A stretch of 64,000 nucleotides of DNA from Sternotherus odoratus (lineage: Eukaryota; Chordata; Testudines; Kinosternidae). The DNA is taken from assembly GCA_032164245.1 (NCBI GenBank), contig JAVMKO010000003.1:63868390-63932389 (forward strand), given 5' to 3'. Below are positions 10,385 through 21,190 of the stretch, piece after piece; the first letter of the stretch is position 1; every line of letters begins with the position of its first letter. The position numbers and the translations under genes are program-made. The notes under the pieces are model-generated. The model saw only the letters and a program-made list of their open reading frames with translations. It was not told the DNA's origin and made no database searches.

Positions 10385-12640
10385 ATAGTTCAAGATCTAT
10401 TGCAGAATATATTTAAAGGAGAATGATTGATCCTCCACCCACACAATTGTTTTTATAGTCATTATATATGTATTACTCCATTCCCAAAACCAAGCAATAC
10501 AAGGGTGAGGATTTTAACCTGTAAGCTATTTGTTTGTTTGTTATTAAAAACCCACAAATGGAAGAAAAGTGATTTTGGTATTAAAACGTGAAAGAAAGAT
10601 TTAGTGTCTAATGTCCAGGCTCTTTTAGCAAAAATGTGCCGTGTCTCCCACAGTTCAGAATTTGACTCACATCTTTATAGATTCCAGTACTTCTCTGGTG
10701 GCTGTGTCACACCGAATGGATTAGAGATCTGTAAATCATAGTTAGAAAATAAAGCGCCAGGGCTTCCATCTGGTTGCCTGTTTGTATCTAGCACATTCTT
10801 AGGTCTCTCTGACAGTAAATGATACACAGGCACTTTCATTCTAACTCCTCTGACATTAGCTCAAAACCTTCCAAAATATTCTCTTCTTAGGGCTGCAGCG
10901 TTTCTTTTGTAGCTTTAGCTCAAAGGTGAATTTTTGGGGAAACCCAGTGGAGTGGCTTCCGCCCTTCTATACTCCCACCCCAATGGAGAGGAAAGGCGAA
11001 AATGCAGTAGGACCTAATGCAGACTCCAGAGGCTGGACTACCCAGGAAGGTCCCTGCCTGCCTCTTCCAAGAGCACCAGCTTCCACCCCATCACCCCATT
11101 TGGGGGTTAATGGCAGGAGAAGCTGGCAGAGACTCAAAGGACTGGGATATCCATGCAGACTTAAGAGTCTAAATCCAATTGACAGTTGATGGGATTTAGA
11201 CTCAGGTGACTAAATCCCTTTTGAGAATGAGATTTAGGCTCCAAAATCAGCTAGGTGTTGCAACACTGAGCACAGCAGTCCCTAAATTCCTTTACAAATC
11301 TGGGCCCTGGACTAGAGTGAATGTTTTCTGTGGGAGGCTGTATACAATTTTTCCTTTCTACTTTCAGCCCTGCCTCTGATTTGGGACAGGCAGGATGGAA
11401 GGACGGCTCACTCTATTTAATCAGGTGATCGGGGGTAGCAGAGGTGGGGGAATGTGTAGTCTGGAGCACCAGGACTCACTGGAAGAGGGAAGGGAAAAGC
11501 AAGTGGTTTATATAAAAGAAAAAATTCACAGAACTAATGAGAGATGTGCCTAACATCAGTTTAGATAGTTTGTCTGTGCCCTTCCCAAATCCTTTGTCTG
11601 TTTAGATTATAAACTCGATAGAAACTGGGCCTTCCTATATGTCTGTAGAGCACTCAGCACAAGAGCAATACTATCACCTCAATTTCAATAATTAGCTTGA
11701 AGATCTTAGCATGTTGAATGATTAAAAATGAAATTATATGCATTTTAGGTCCATTCTTTTTCTCATTGTTAATGCAAGAACTGCTGAGAAATGCCTCTAA
11801 GTTTTTCATATAATAGATGGTAGTGAAAGGCAGGTTTTTTACTGGGTTGGTCTCAAACCTGAGTCTGAGCCCAGATTTACACTGCAGTAAGATTTACACT
11901 GCAGTGTAGACATGCCTTAGACCGCTGACTGCAATCCCACAGTACTTCTAGAATTAGTGTCCCGTTCCAGGCTCTTTGATTTGTCTGTACTGAATCATTT
12001 AATACTAGTAAGTTGTCACAATGGTATATAGCACATACGGAGCATATTTAAAATGCCCTCCTTTTTTTAAAATAAGAACGCATCAGAAAGAGTATTTGTA
12101 ATAATGTAATCTAGATCAGAGGCTCTCCAGCTGTGGACCTTTTGATGGTCTTCGGAGAGCTGTTTGATCACATGGTTCTTGCTCTCCACCTCTGTTTTTA
12201 GTTGCTTAGTTTCATGAAAAGTCAACTACAAATACATGAGAAACTTTACCTTTCCATGTAAGCAGTTGTTGTCGGTTGCCAAAACACTCTCTGTGATCTG
12301 GAATGGGAGGGGAAGAGGTCTATGAAATACTCTCTCTCTAGTTGTGGTTCACACTGAAAAAGTTTGAGAATACCCTGGCCTAGATTATTATCTCATTCTT
12401 GTGAGTGATTAGCATCAGTTGCTTATATGTAAAACATAAAGCAGCAGTGCAGAGTTAGTGAGAGAAACTTGGATGTTTTTCAGACAGTAATTTCCTTATA
12501 TTGACATATGTAACTTTAGGTAAATACAGGTTTTGATACATTGTATAGGAGCTTGACTTTTCGGACCGGAAACAAAATGTCAAAACTATTGTACACAGAA
12601 GGTATCTATTAGAAGGCTGTCTCTAGACTGCATCTGGAGA
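10385..12640. other. Non-coding with small repeat traces
   Basis: No gene was found. A fragment at 11165-11250 has the words gggatttagactcaggtga and gagatttaggctcc, resembling other short TIR-type repeats at 27270 and 46790. An 87-codon open frame at 10926-11189 is proline-rich and unrecognised. 11855-11930 has a short direct repeat of gatttacactgcagt next to gtagacatgcc, the latter typical of the ends of MITEs in this window. Confidence 0.4.
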
Positions 12641-12755
12641 AAGGGGTCAAAGGGGAGATGATTTAATCAGGGGTCAGGTTGAGCCCGTACGGGCTGGTAC
12701 ATTGTACCAGCGTATCTCTGGCAACCTCATTGGTTTCTGCAAAATGTAAGCCTTC

Positions 12756-12759
<4 letters not shown>

Positions 12760-12786
<27 letters not shown>
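12760..12786. repeat. Poly(A) tract
   Basis: There are 27 uninterrupted adenines. No retroposed gene or SINE is visible immediately upstream, so I treat it as a simple repeat. Confidence 0.9.
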
Positions 12787-12787
<1 letters not shown>

Positions 12788-13350
12788 CTTATTGCATAGG
12801 TTTGCAAAGTAAACCTGAAATGAGCTGATTTGGTGCAGTCCTCTTTGGAATATTGCAAGGTAGGTGTCCTGTGTATACTGGAACTTTTAACCAAGTTTGT
12901 AACTATTTAGTTAGTAATCATGACAGCATTGTTTTGTGATTTCATATGATTGGCTTCTTGGAACTGATTCTTCACCTGTTTTTCACAATGTATACAGGGC
13001 ACCCCTCTCCCCCAAAGTCATGTCTATATAACTACTTTGTCCAGTCCTCCTCCTTCCACATACTCTCTGTGTTAGTGCATCCCAGAGTGCATTGCCCTAG
13101 ATGTAGATGCTGTCTGGCATCTCTCATTGTGCATGTTTTTCTGGCACTCTGTGGCCTGCTGAGGCACTAAGATTTTCCCAGAATGCACACAGTCAATACA
13201 CACATGGTTAGGCAGCGTTGATAGATGTGGACATAAAAACACAGTTGATATGTGGCTGGATGGACACAATTCAGCATTTGGTGTAACCAGTTCAGCTGAG
13301 AGTGTCACAAACTTCTTACAAAATGCAGTTGCACTTGGAGCATGAACATG
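12787..13350. other. Non-coding, possible old transposon
   Basis: This block, with its continuation after the hAT insertion at 14670-14890, looks like one degraded element. It includes tgcatcccagagtgcattgcc and ggaatgcacacagtcaatac-like words, but I see no intact ends and cannot classify it. Confidence 0.35.
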
Positions 13351-13721
13351 GTCTAAAACAGGGGTCTCCAAACTTTTCAGCCCGAGGGCCGCATTAACTA
13401 TCAAATAGCAGTTCGGGGGCCGACAACACACTCGAGGTCCAAATAAAAAAGAATCAAAACATGGATGTTGTTTTTAATTATTTATTTAATATTATTTTAT
13501 TCAGTTATTATTTAATAACACATTGATACACTACACATGAACACCTGTATTAGTGGGAATGGTGAAATTGTTTCCTGGATGCCAGAATAGCAGACATTTC
13601 TGGCTTTAGATTTGATGTCCCTAACACTGACTAAACGAACCCGGGGTCCGACCCGCCCGCGGGAGAGACCAACCGGGGTCACCCCTTTAATCCAATCCCC
13701 CCTTCCCACGACCGACCCCAT

Positions 13722-13815
13722 AGCCTTCGAGACCCCAAAACCTTTGAGACCTCCAACCCTTCGAGACCCCCCACCCTTTGAGACCCCAAAGCCTTCGAGA
13801 CCCCCACCCTCTCTC
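13722..13815. repeat. Short tandem array in hAT core
   Basis: Repeats of about 18-20 bases built on the words ccttcgagaccccaaa and ccctttgagacccccc follow each other for roughly five units. It lies inside the hAT element and produces an apparent proline-rich reading frame. Confidence 0.7.
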
Positions 13816-14017
13816 TCCCCCACTGAGTCCGCGGCGGACGAGAACAGAAGAGAAACCCAAAGTCCGGTTGACACGAAGGACATTTCTAGGGTCTCCACGT
13901 TGATCCGTGGGGTGAAAAATTACCGAGGGTTTTGGGGGAGCCCTGGAATGGGGTCCCCAGCAGGGTGGGGGACTCTCCTTCCTTTGGGGGTTTTAAGGCC
14001 CCGCTTGACCAAGCCCC

Positions 14018-14093
14018 GGCTGGGACGATTTTGTGGGGGTCGGTCCTGCTGTGAGCAGGGGGTCGGACTAGATCCCTCCTGAGGTCCCTTCCT
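14018..14093 (+). mobile_element. CR1 3' end inside a hAT element
   Basis: The order ggctgggacgattttg, then gtcctgctgtgagcaggggg, then ggactagatccctcctgagg, then tcccttcc is the diagnostic 3' end of CR1 LINEs. It lacks the final octamer repeats. It sits within the hAT element, so it was either acquired by an ancestral copy or inserted into it. Confidence 0.8.
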
Positions 14094-14109
14094 TACAGCA
14101 AGGTAAGGG

Positions 14110-14600
14110 GGTGGGAGGGTTGGCTAAGGGGGCAGAGGGTCTCGGGTCCCTCCAGCCCCCCTCCCACAAGAAACCCCCAGGACCCCCGCCCAGCCCCAAG
14201 AACCCCCCAGGACCCCTTCCGAAACCCCCCCCCCCGACCCTCACCTCCCCAGTCCTAGCCCCGGCCCGGTGCCTCGCGCCCATTGGCTCCCGGCGCTGCC
14301 CGTCCGCGTCAGGGCGCATCCCGATTGGTTCACCGCGCCCGGCGGGAGGGAACGCGGAAGCCGGCGCGAGACAGAGAAGGGGGCGCGTGGGTTCCGTGGT
14401 CCTCCGGGGCATCGAGGCGGCCGGCTAGAGCGGCCCAGCCCTCCCGCCCGGCACCATGGAGACGCCGCGAGGGCGAGAGCGGGAGCCCGTACCGTAACGA
14501 TGGAGACGGCCGGCCGGAGCGACGGGCGGGCGCAGGGCCAGGCGGAAGTGACGCCGCTACCTGGAGGGGGCGGGACCGGAAGTGCGGTAGACAAAAAGAT
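14110..14600 (+). promoter_or_regulatory. CpG-dense, promoter-like cargo of hAT
   Basis: This stretch is very GC-rich with abundant CpG, unlike the surrounding intron. It contains two CCAAT-box cores in the form ATTGG at 14282-14286 and 14324-14328, a GC box around 14565-14574, and two ETS-type sites, cggaagtg at 14543-14550 and accggaagtg at 14575-14584. A Kozak-like caccatgg surrounds the ATG at 14456, but its frame closes after about a dozen codons. The spacing resembles a vertebrate CpG-island promoter with 5' UTR. I infer capture of host promoter sequence by the transposon; the source gene is unknown and activity is unproven. Confidence 0.5.
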
Positions 14601-14895
14601 CTCCACGGGCCGGATGAGAGGGCCTCGCGGGCCGCATCCGGCCCGCGGGCCGTAGTTTGGAGACCCCTGGTCTAAAACAATAGCTCTGCTGCACCTTTTT
14701 CTTTCAATGTGGAATTAATGCTGGAGCTTAAATATGGCAGCATACGCAGTGTTAACTACACAGATCACTGTCACAGAAACATCCAGCTGCTATGGGATAT
14801 GTGGTGTTTGAGTAGAATACCACCACATTTCACCTCATGTTGATGGGTGGTAAATTTGCTTAGTTCTGATATTCTGTTTAACTTTTACTGTAGGG

Positions 14896-15782
14896 CAGGG
14901 GTGGGGAATGTCCGGCGCGAAATCATTTGGTCTGGCCCTCTGGCCCTGCTCCAGGAAAAGGCGGACACTAGGACCATGCAGCCCCCTAGGCACAGGAGCG
15001 GCAGGAGGGTCTCTGCTCCCTGCTGCACCTAACCAGGAGCATTGGCTACATTGTGGCCAATGGGAGCTGCAGGCAGGGACACCCCCCCCACCCCAAATCA
15101 GCTTTCAGCCAATGGCAGCTGGCGCCAGTACTTCTGGCTGGGGCAGCACATGGAGTGCAGACCCCCGCCCCTGCGGCTGCTGACCCTGGGAGCCAGGCTG
15201 AACAGCCAGCTAAGCAGTGGGGGCTGCAGGTGGGAGCCGGGGTCCTGGGTCCCCAGCCCACGGTGGGGCTGTGCCCGGAGTTTAGGGGAAGGAAGTGCCC
15301 CTGACCTGCGGCACGGCTGTCTGTGCCTGGCCCCGGGAGAGGAGGGAGGAGTCTTGGTGTCCCTGACTCGCAGCAGGGCTGTGCCCGGCCTTGGAGCCGG
15401 AGGGGGGGCCCGGTGTCCCTGATTCGCGGCAGGGCTGTGCCTGGCCTCGGAGAGGGGGGGTGGCCCTGACCTGCAGCGGGGCTGTGCCCGGAGCCAGGGG
15501 TGGGGGGGCTGTGCCCGGTGCAAAAGGGGGGCGGCTGTGCCCCAGAGTCGACTGCGCTCCAGACTGACCGACGCAAACCTGGAAAAGCAGTTGCGAGTAG
15601 CAATATCATCAATAACAGCTAAGATCACACGCCTCACCAAAGAGAAGCAGTTCCAGCCATCACATTAGGGGTGAGTTAGTTAAATGTTTGACCAAATATA
15701 GCAGGCTAATTTTTAAGTTGATAATTTTGTATGGCCCGCGAATGATGTTATAAATATCCAGAAAAAAGGTTCCCCACCCCTG
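14896..15782. mobile_element. Non-autonomous hAT element, 887 bp
   Basis: The ends are CAGGGGTGGGGAA and TTCCCCACCCCTG. Flanking octamers are CTGTAGGG (14888-14895) and CTGTAGAG (15783-15790), a 7/8 duplication. The interior is GC-rich and holds about five degenerate repeats of gggctgtgcccgg/ccctga-type units at 15260-15540. The long minus-strand frames of 180-188 codons come from these repeats and are proline/alanine-rich artefacts. No transposase is present. Confidence 0.88.
15260..15540. repeat. Degenerate GC-rich minisatellite in hAT
   Basis: Units carrying the words gggctgtgcc and ccctgactcgcagcag recur every 30-60 bases with variable spacers. It is part of the hAT element at 14896. Confidence 0.6.
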
Positions 15783-15790
15783 CTGTAGAG

Positions 15791-16400
15791 GGACTGCTGT
15801 TTCTGTATGGTATATAAATCTATTTTCTTGAAGGCCAGATTCCCATTTATAAAAGAGAATATTCCACTGGGAAAGTCCCATGTCAGTGCTCCATGAGTGT
15901 AGATTTAAAACAAATCTGTTCCAAAAATTTCATTTTCGGTTTAATAAATACCAAGCGTAAGAGAAGGATAGTTCAAACTTGTCAATTAAAAAGCCTTCCT
16001 TCCTAAATGCATCCAGCTGTGAGCACTTAAGTGACATTGATCTATGTCAGTATTTAAAAGCTGCATGTGATAAGGACGCCTGGTGTAGGGAGCAGTTACG
16101 GGATGGAGGGAGTATGTTGAGTAGGGGGGTTTGAAGGAGTTTCTGAGCATGGACTGGATGAACTAACTGGGTGCACAGAACAGTTGGGGAGCAGCAGGGG
16201 ATGTTTAAGGATGGGAGGTGCAGGAGCATGTGATAATTATGAGGGAGAGATATATTTTATCACCAAGCAGATCTGAAATAAATTATACAATACTCTATAT
16301 CTGTGCTCTGCAAGAAAAATTGTTCATACAGGCTTGCTACATCTTATGGTCTCTCCTGCAAAGGAAAGAGGAGGCATGAGAGAAGCAGATCCTATCTACC
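15791..16400. other. Non-coding, presumed intron
   Basis: No recognisable gene or bounded repeat. The small minus-strand frames have no domain. Confidence 0.4.
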
Positions 16401-16419
16401 TAGGGTGCTTTTATGGCTC

Positions 16420-16595
16420 CCATCACTATAATACCTGAGCACTTCACAATCTGTAACCTTGCAACATCCTTGTGAGGTGGGGAAGTACTACTATCCCTAC
16501 TATTTACAGATGAGTAACTGAGACACAGAGATGCGAAATGACTTGAACCCAGGTCTCCCAAGTCCTAGGCTGAAGTCCTAGCCACTGGACCTACA
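16420..16595 (+). repeat. MIR-like SINE fragment
   Basis: The order catccttgtgaggtgggg, tatccctactatttacagat, gagtaactgagacacagag, then ttgaacccaggtctccca and ctagccactggacc reproduces the core and 3' half of MIR-type SINEs. It is diverged and old. Confidence 0.7.
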
Positions 16596-16959
16596 AGTAT
16601 TTTTGTGCTGTGCTAGTCCCTCTAGTCTTTAACCTGGCCCTCCTCCCCTATGAAGTGATGGGGGATTTAATGTTGCAGGATATAGAATGAAACTGCCTGT
16701 GGAGTTCTAATTGAGAATCTAGATTTGAGGAGGCAGTATGCAACACAGAGTGGCTGCTGAACAGTTCTCCTACCACATCGCATTCCAGCATTCCCTCCCC
16801 AGAACTTGCAAAGCCCCAACTACAGTGTTCATGCAAAGAGGTTTCAGCAGGGTCTGAGGAAGGGGATATGCTGAATAGTCATTGCTCTTCTCCTTCCCCC
16901 AAACTCCATCCACACATACTGTACTGAGGGGCTTTCCATCCTTTTTTGTATTCATTTGA

Positions 16960-17180
16960 ACCCCTCCACACAATGGAGTGAAGAGGAACATTTGGGTCTT
17001 GGGGCTTCTGCCCAGCGGGGCACACCTTCCAGGTCTTGGGGCTTCAGCAGGAGCGGGGCTGAAGCCCTGAGCCCCAGTACGCACTTCTCGTGGGGCGGAA
17101 GTCCCAAGCCCGACAGATGTGCCCCAGGTCTCAAAATTCTGAAGATTGTCATATGCGGCTCGGAGGGTCAGTAAGTCTGG
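16960..17180. mobile_element. GC-rich hAT-like fragment
   Basis: A GC-rich block with inverted words cttggggcttctgcccag and gggctgaagccctgagcccc ends in ggctcggagggtcagtaag, which I associate with hAT-derived repeats of sauropsids. No intact termini or duplication are visible. Confidence 0.4.
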
Positions 17181-17414
17181 CTGCTCCTACTATAGTGTCT
17201 GAAGCTTGAATTCAGCAACGCCCTTAAACATGTGTTTTAATGTTAAGATTGTGCTTGAGTCTCCCTATTTAGCAGAGTGCTTTGCTCCGCTGACTTGGTG
17301 CCCAAGCACAGGGATGTTTCCATAGTCAAGTTTCACCTTTCCAACCCCAGCCGTTCAGTAAAAGGTTACAAGGTTTATTTGTTTATCTTTTAAATAATGG
17401 TAAAACAATAAATA

Positions 17415-17515
17415 AGATGAAGAACACTTGTGGCACCTTAGAGACTAACCAGTTTATTTCAGCATAAGCTTTTGTGGACTATAGCCCATTTCATCGGATG
17501 CATAGAATGGAACAG
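17415..17515 (+). repeat. Foldback-family fragment, single arm
   Basis: The words acttgtggcaccttagagac, taaccagtttatttcagc and cccatttcatcggatgcat correspond to one arm of the foldback repeat seen complete at 27633-27860. The opposite arm is missing. Confidence 0.6.
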
Positions 17516-17519
17516 AAGT

Positions 17520-19880
17520 AAGATGCATTAATAAACACAGAAAGCAAAAAAAAAAAAAAGTTGTACATTACCATTTTCCCTCACATTACTCATGATGAGA
17601 AAATGGCTGTGTAACATTGTTGCTCAAACCCTATTTCTCTCCCTTTCCCCCTAAAATAATAATAATAACGAATAATGTAATAATAAATAAAAATGTTCAA
17701 TTTAGCAGGAACAGAAGTGACCACTGTATAATTAAGTTTATAATAAAATATTTTATTTTGTGAGAAAGCAAGTTAGTGCCCGATCCTGCAACTTTTTCTC
17801 AATATACTAATTCATGCTGATGCGTGTGAGAGCTGCAGGATCAAATCCAAAGTGCGTGAAGAGTAGAGCTGAGTGAATAACTGATTTTTTTGGTTGACTG
17901 GTAATTCCAAAAATTCAAAAAAAAAATTGGGTTGAATTGATATTCTAAATTTTTTTTGGCAAATTGAAAACTAAAAAATCTACCAGTTTCAGGCTGAACA
18001 AAATGTTTCATTCAAAATGAGACATGTTTCATTCCATTGTAAGCATTTATAAATGTTTTTAAAAAAATAAAACTAAAGAACATTTTCATATGAAAAGTCA
18101 TTTTGAATTAAAAAATTGGAACATTTCATTTAGAAAATTCCAAAGTGAAATGGTTTGATTTTTTTTGATTGAAATAATTCAGTCAAATCAGTATGAATTA
18201 GCAAGAGGTTTGTCCCACCGACCCTGCCTTTTTCACCAAATCAGATTCAGTCAAATACTTTTGCTCAGCTTAGTAAGGCATGAGGGAAAGAAATACAATC
18301 CAACGAGCATGAGGAAAAAAGACAATGGTACAAAGAAATGAAGGTAGTGTATGATGTGATTGACAGGACATAGTTAAGGCTTCTTTTGACCTGAGGCCTG
18401 ATAGATATTCGCCAGGGTGGAAAAAAAAACCCTGCTGCTTACACCATTTAAAAAAATAAAAAGCCAGCTGCTCTTTGAGCAGAGCTTGATCCTTTCAGTG
18501 CCTTTAACAGCACAGCATATATTCAGAGGAGGGGAATTCATGAGGCCCTATGGACCTACACCATGGCATTACACAAAAATGCAAAACAGAACAATGGGTG
18601 GCCCCGGAGGTTCCATCTGGCTCCTCATTAACAAGGTTAAAGTAAAGTGGGTTTCCTTGGTTGTGACATATACCATTTGTACTTCAGATATTTTACATTT
18701 AAAGCAGGGCTGGGGATAGCACAATTGTAAATGTGCAGGACAATAATGTTTGGCTTTAAGTAAACACATTCAGTGTTGATACACTTGAAAAGATATTTAA
18801 TAGAAGTTTAAGATAATTTATACGCATGTTGAGTGGCTTTGTGACTTTTTGCTGCTTTACAAAACTGCGAAAAACCTGTCAATAAATTAAAAGTAGGGTA
18901 AAACCTTGTTTATCCAAAATATTTTGGGGACACAAGAACGTTAGTGGTTCAGCTAACTTGTGAAATTATTAGGTAAGGGCCTGAGAAGTGTTAAACACCC
19001 CCACAATATTCATGAGTTGAGAACTTAGATTTGGTTGGTAGATTTAGTTTCAGGCTATAAAGGTTGAGGTAAATGGGGTTTTCTTATACATGACAAAGCG
19101 CTGATTATCCAGACCCTCTCTCCCCAAAAATACATAGCCGTTTAGATTGTTAGCTATCATAAACATTGATCATCCAAAAACATACATATAAATAAACAAA
19201 ATAATTAGATACGATTTTAAATAAATATTAAAACAAAATAATTCAAAGAACTGTACCAACATTAACTAATAGCTTCTCTGGTTTAAAATTTTTAACAGGA
19301 TCCTACCTATTAGTATTGTGCATCCGTTGATAGTACTTTGACTTCAATGAGATGAAAATGTTTATGCAATTAACACAATGGTAAAAGATGTTGGTTGGTT
19401 GTAAGTTCAGTCAAGTTTTCCCTACTACTCCCATCATATTTATTGTTTGCTATGTTCTCTACTTTGGAAGGAGTATGTTTTGTTATGACACCTCCATTGC
19501 ATAGAAGGAAGGCGGAGAGAGAATTAATGTTATGGAGGTGATGATCGTGACTCTATAATTAAACTTGAGTTTTACACTTAAAGCTGGAATTCAGCCTTTT
19601 TACTTAAGCCATGAAAAATAGCCTCCTCACCAAAATTAGAGCACTTACTTTTTGAGTATACAATGAATTTTCTTATAATATACAAGTGTATCTGGAGTAT
19701 GAATTTAAGAGTAATTTAAGCGTCCTTTAAGAAATGTATCACTCCTTGTCAGACCCTTTTAGTCCCAACTGATCTGAATAATGGAATAACACATATACTT
19801 CACACTTGCATGTGAGTTAAAACTCACTGAAATTTAATGCCTTTGAAGAATTAGGTTGCAATTAAGCTAAATTGTAAAGA
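17520..19880. other. AT-rich non-coding
   Basis: The region has A-rich and AATAAT-type tracts near 17540-17720 and 17880-18180. The latter has many aaaattc and ttttt runs and looks like a degraded AT-rich repeat. A 100-codon frame at 18417-18719 has no recognisable domain. No gene is supported. Confidence 0.4.
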
Positions 19881-20169
19881 AATAATGAATAACTAAGTGT
19901 TGTGATCATAGACATAGCCAGGTCAATAGCTCAGATCACTCTTAAGTGACATCAGAGGTAACAACCAATCATGACCCTCCCCCCACCCCCTGCTGATTTG
20001 TATGCTGTAGTTCTGTGAAAGAAATGAGAGTGACTGTACACATGTCAAGAGTTCTCATTGGTAGATTACTTGGCTCCAAGTGTTATTGTTTCTTAGTGAT
20101 TCTCTGGTTGCCTGCTAGCTCCCATACTTTGCTTAGCAAATATTAGATCCACTGAAGTAGATCTTCTGC

Positions 20170-20640
20170 TGGATCACCTCTCCACACTGCCTCCATTATT
20201 ACGCATCAAGCAGGAGTCATGAATTAAGTTCCCTCTACCAAGCGCTGCGCAGGCACTCTGAGCTGTGCGGCCCTCAGCCCTGGACCTGCCACAGCCGGTG
20301 GAGAGGAGCCCCTCCCCCCCAAATGCCCCAATCCAGCCCTGGCCCGAACCTGCAATGGTGGGGAAAGGCACCTCTCACCCCCAGCCCAGGTGTTGCTGGG
20401 GGAGAAATAGCTGGGTGGAGTCCTCTCTTCCCACTGTAACCCCAGGACAGCCTGCACTCCAAACCCCGCACTGCCAGCTGCAGCCCACACCCCGACCCTC
20501 TGCCCCAGCCCTGAGCCCCCTCCCACACTCTGAACCCCTCTGCCCCACTTCTGCCACATGAATTTTGTTATGTGCACCAATATGGAGGTGATGTGTCTTC
20601 TGTTCCAGGCTCTTCACTGGTTCATGCTTTATTGGCAAGT
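20170..20640. repeat. GC-rich low-complexity repeat
   Basis: The block is rich in ccctgagccccc and ctgccccag words and ends near 20560 with atgaattttgttatgtgcac then caatatggaggtgatgtgt. The overlapping open frames on both strands are proline- or glycine-rich and stem from composition. I recall this sentence order in turtle repeats, but I cannot give a family. Confidence 0.45.
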
Positions 20641-20967
20641 ACAGGGAGTCAATCTAGCGTGAATATTCACTTTCCCCCAGATCCTGTCTCCAGGACAAAC
20701 AAAAAACCACCATGCCACTTTTCCTGAGACAAAGAAAAGTATCACCCCACTCCTGCTAGGTCAGTTAAATGTCTGAACTGTCAGGGGACAGGTGCACCAC
20801 ATCAGGGAGGTACAACTCTGCTGCCACAGTCCCCCTTTTGAGGCAGGAAGTGAGTCTGGTCCCACAAAGTGCCTGATCCCAGTGGAGTTTCACAGTACTG
20901 CTCATGCCTACTGCAGGATAACAACTGAGGAGTGCTTCCATCAGGCTCCATCCACCAGATGCTCAAA

Positions 20968-21190
20968 GGACCTTGAAGGTGCGGTTACACTGCGATGACA
21001 CACCCATGGCTGGCCTGTGTCAGCTGACGTGGGCTCAGGCTGCGTGGTTATAAAATGGCAGGGTACAGCTTTGGGCTCTAGAACCCCCTGAGGGGGAAGA
21101 GTCTTAGAGCCCAAGCCCAGACATCTACACTGCGTTTTCGAGCCCCTCAGTCCATGCCCTGTGAGCCCAAGTCAGCTGACATAGGGAAGC
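20968..21190. repeat. Foldback repeat with inverted arms
   Basis: Left gtcagctgacgtgggctcagg is mirrored at the right by ctgtgagcccaagtcagctgac, and a second inner pair, gggctctagaac/cttagagcccaag, lies between them. It shares the gtcagctga word and the tctacactg tail with 4010-4175. No clear target duplication. Confidence 0.6.

Larger units (their letters stand above)
13359..14669. mobile_element. Non-autonomous hAT element with promoter-like core
   Basis: The terminal inverted repeats are CAGGGGTCTCCAAAC at the left and GTTTGGAGACCCCTG at the right. A perfect 8-bp duplication, GTCTAAAA, sits at 13351-13358 and 14670-14677, so the 1311-bp element is exactly bounded and belongs to the hAT superfamily. 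The first 190 bases and last 60 bases match the element at 59281-60538, but the interiors differ completely. The interior has a short tandem array of gagacccc words (13725-13810), a CR1 3' end (14018-14093), and a CpG-dense segment with promoter-like motifs (14110-14600). Open frames of 100-156 codons in it are low-complexity and not credible genes. No transposase is encoded. Confidence 0.92.

Noticed and set aside
13512..14675. Several frames of 105-156 codons
   Set aside because: All lie inside the hAT element bounded by GTCTAAAA duplications and are low-complexity.
15046..15640. 180- and 188-codon minus-strand frames
   Set aside because: Products of the degenerate tandem array in the hAT at 14896.
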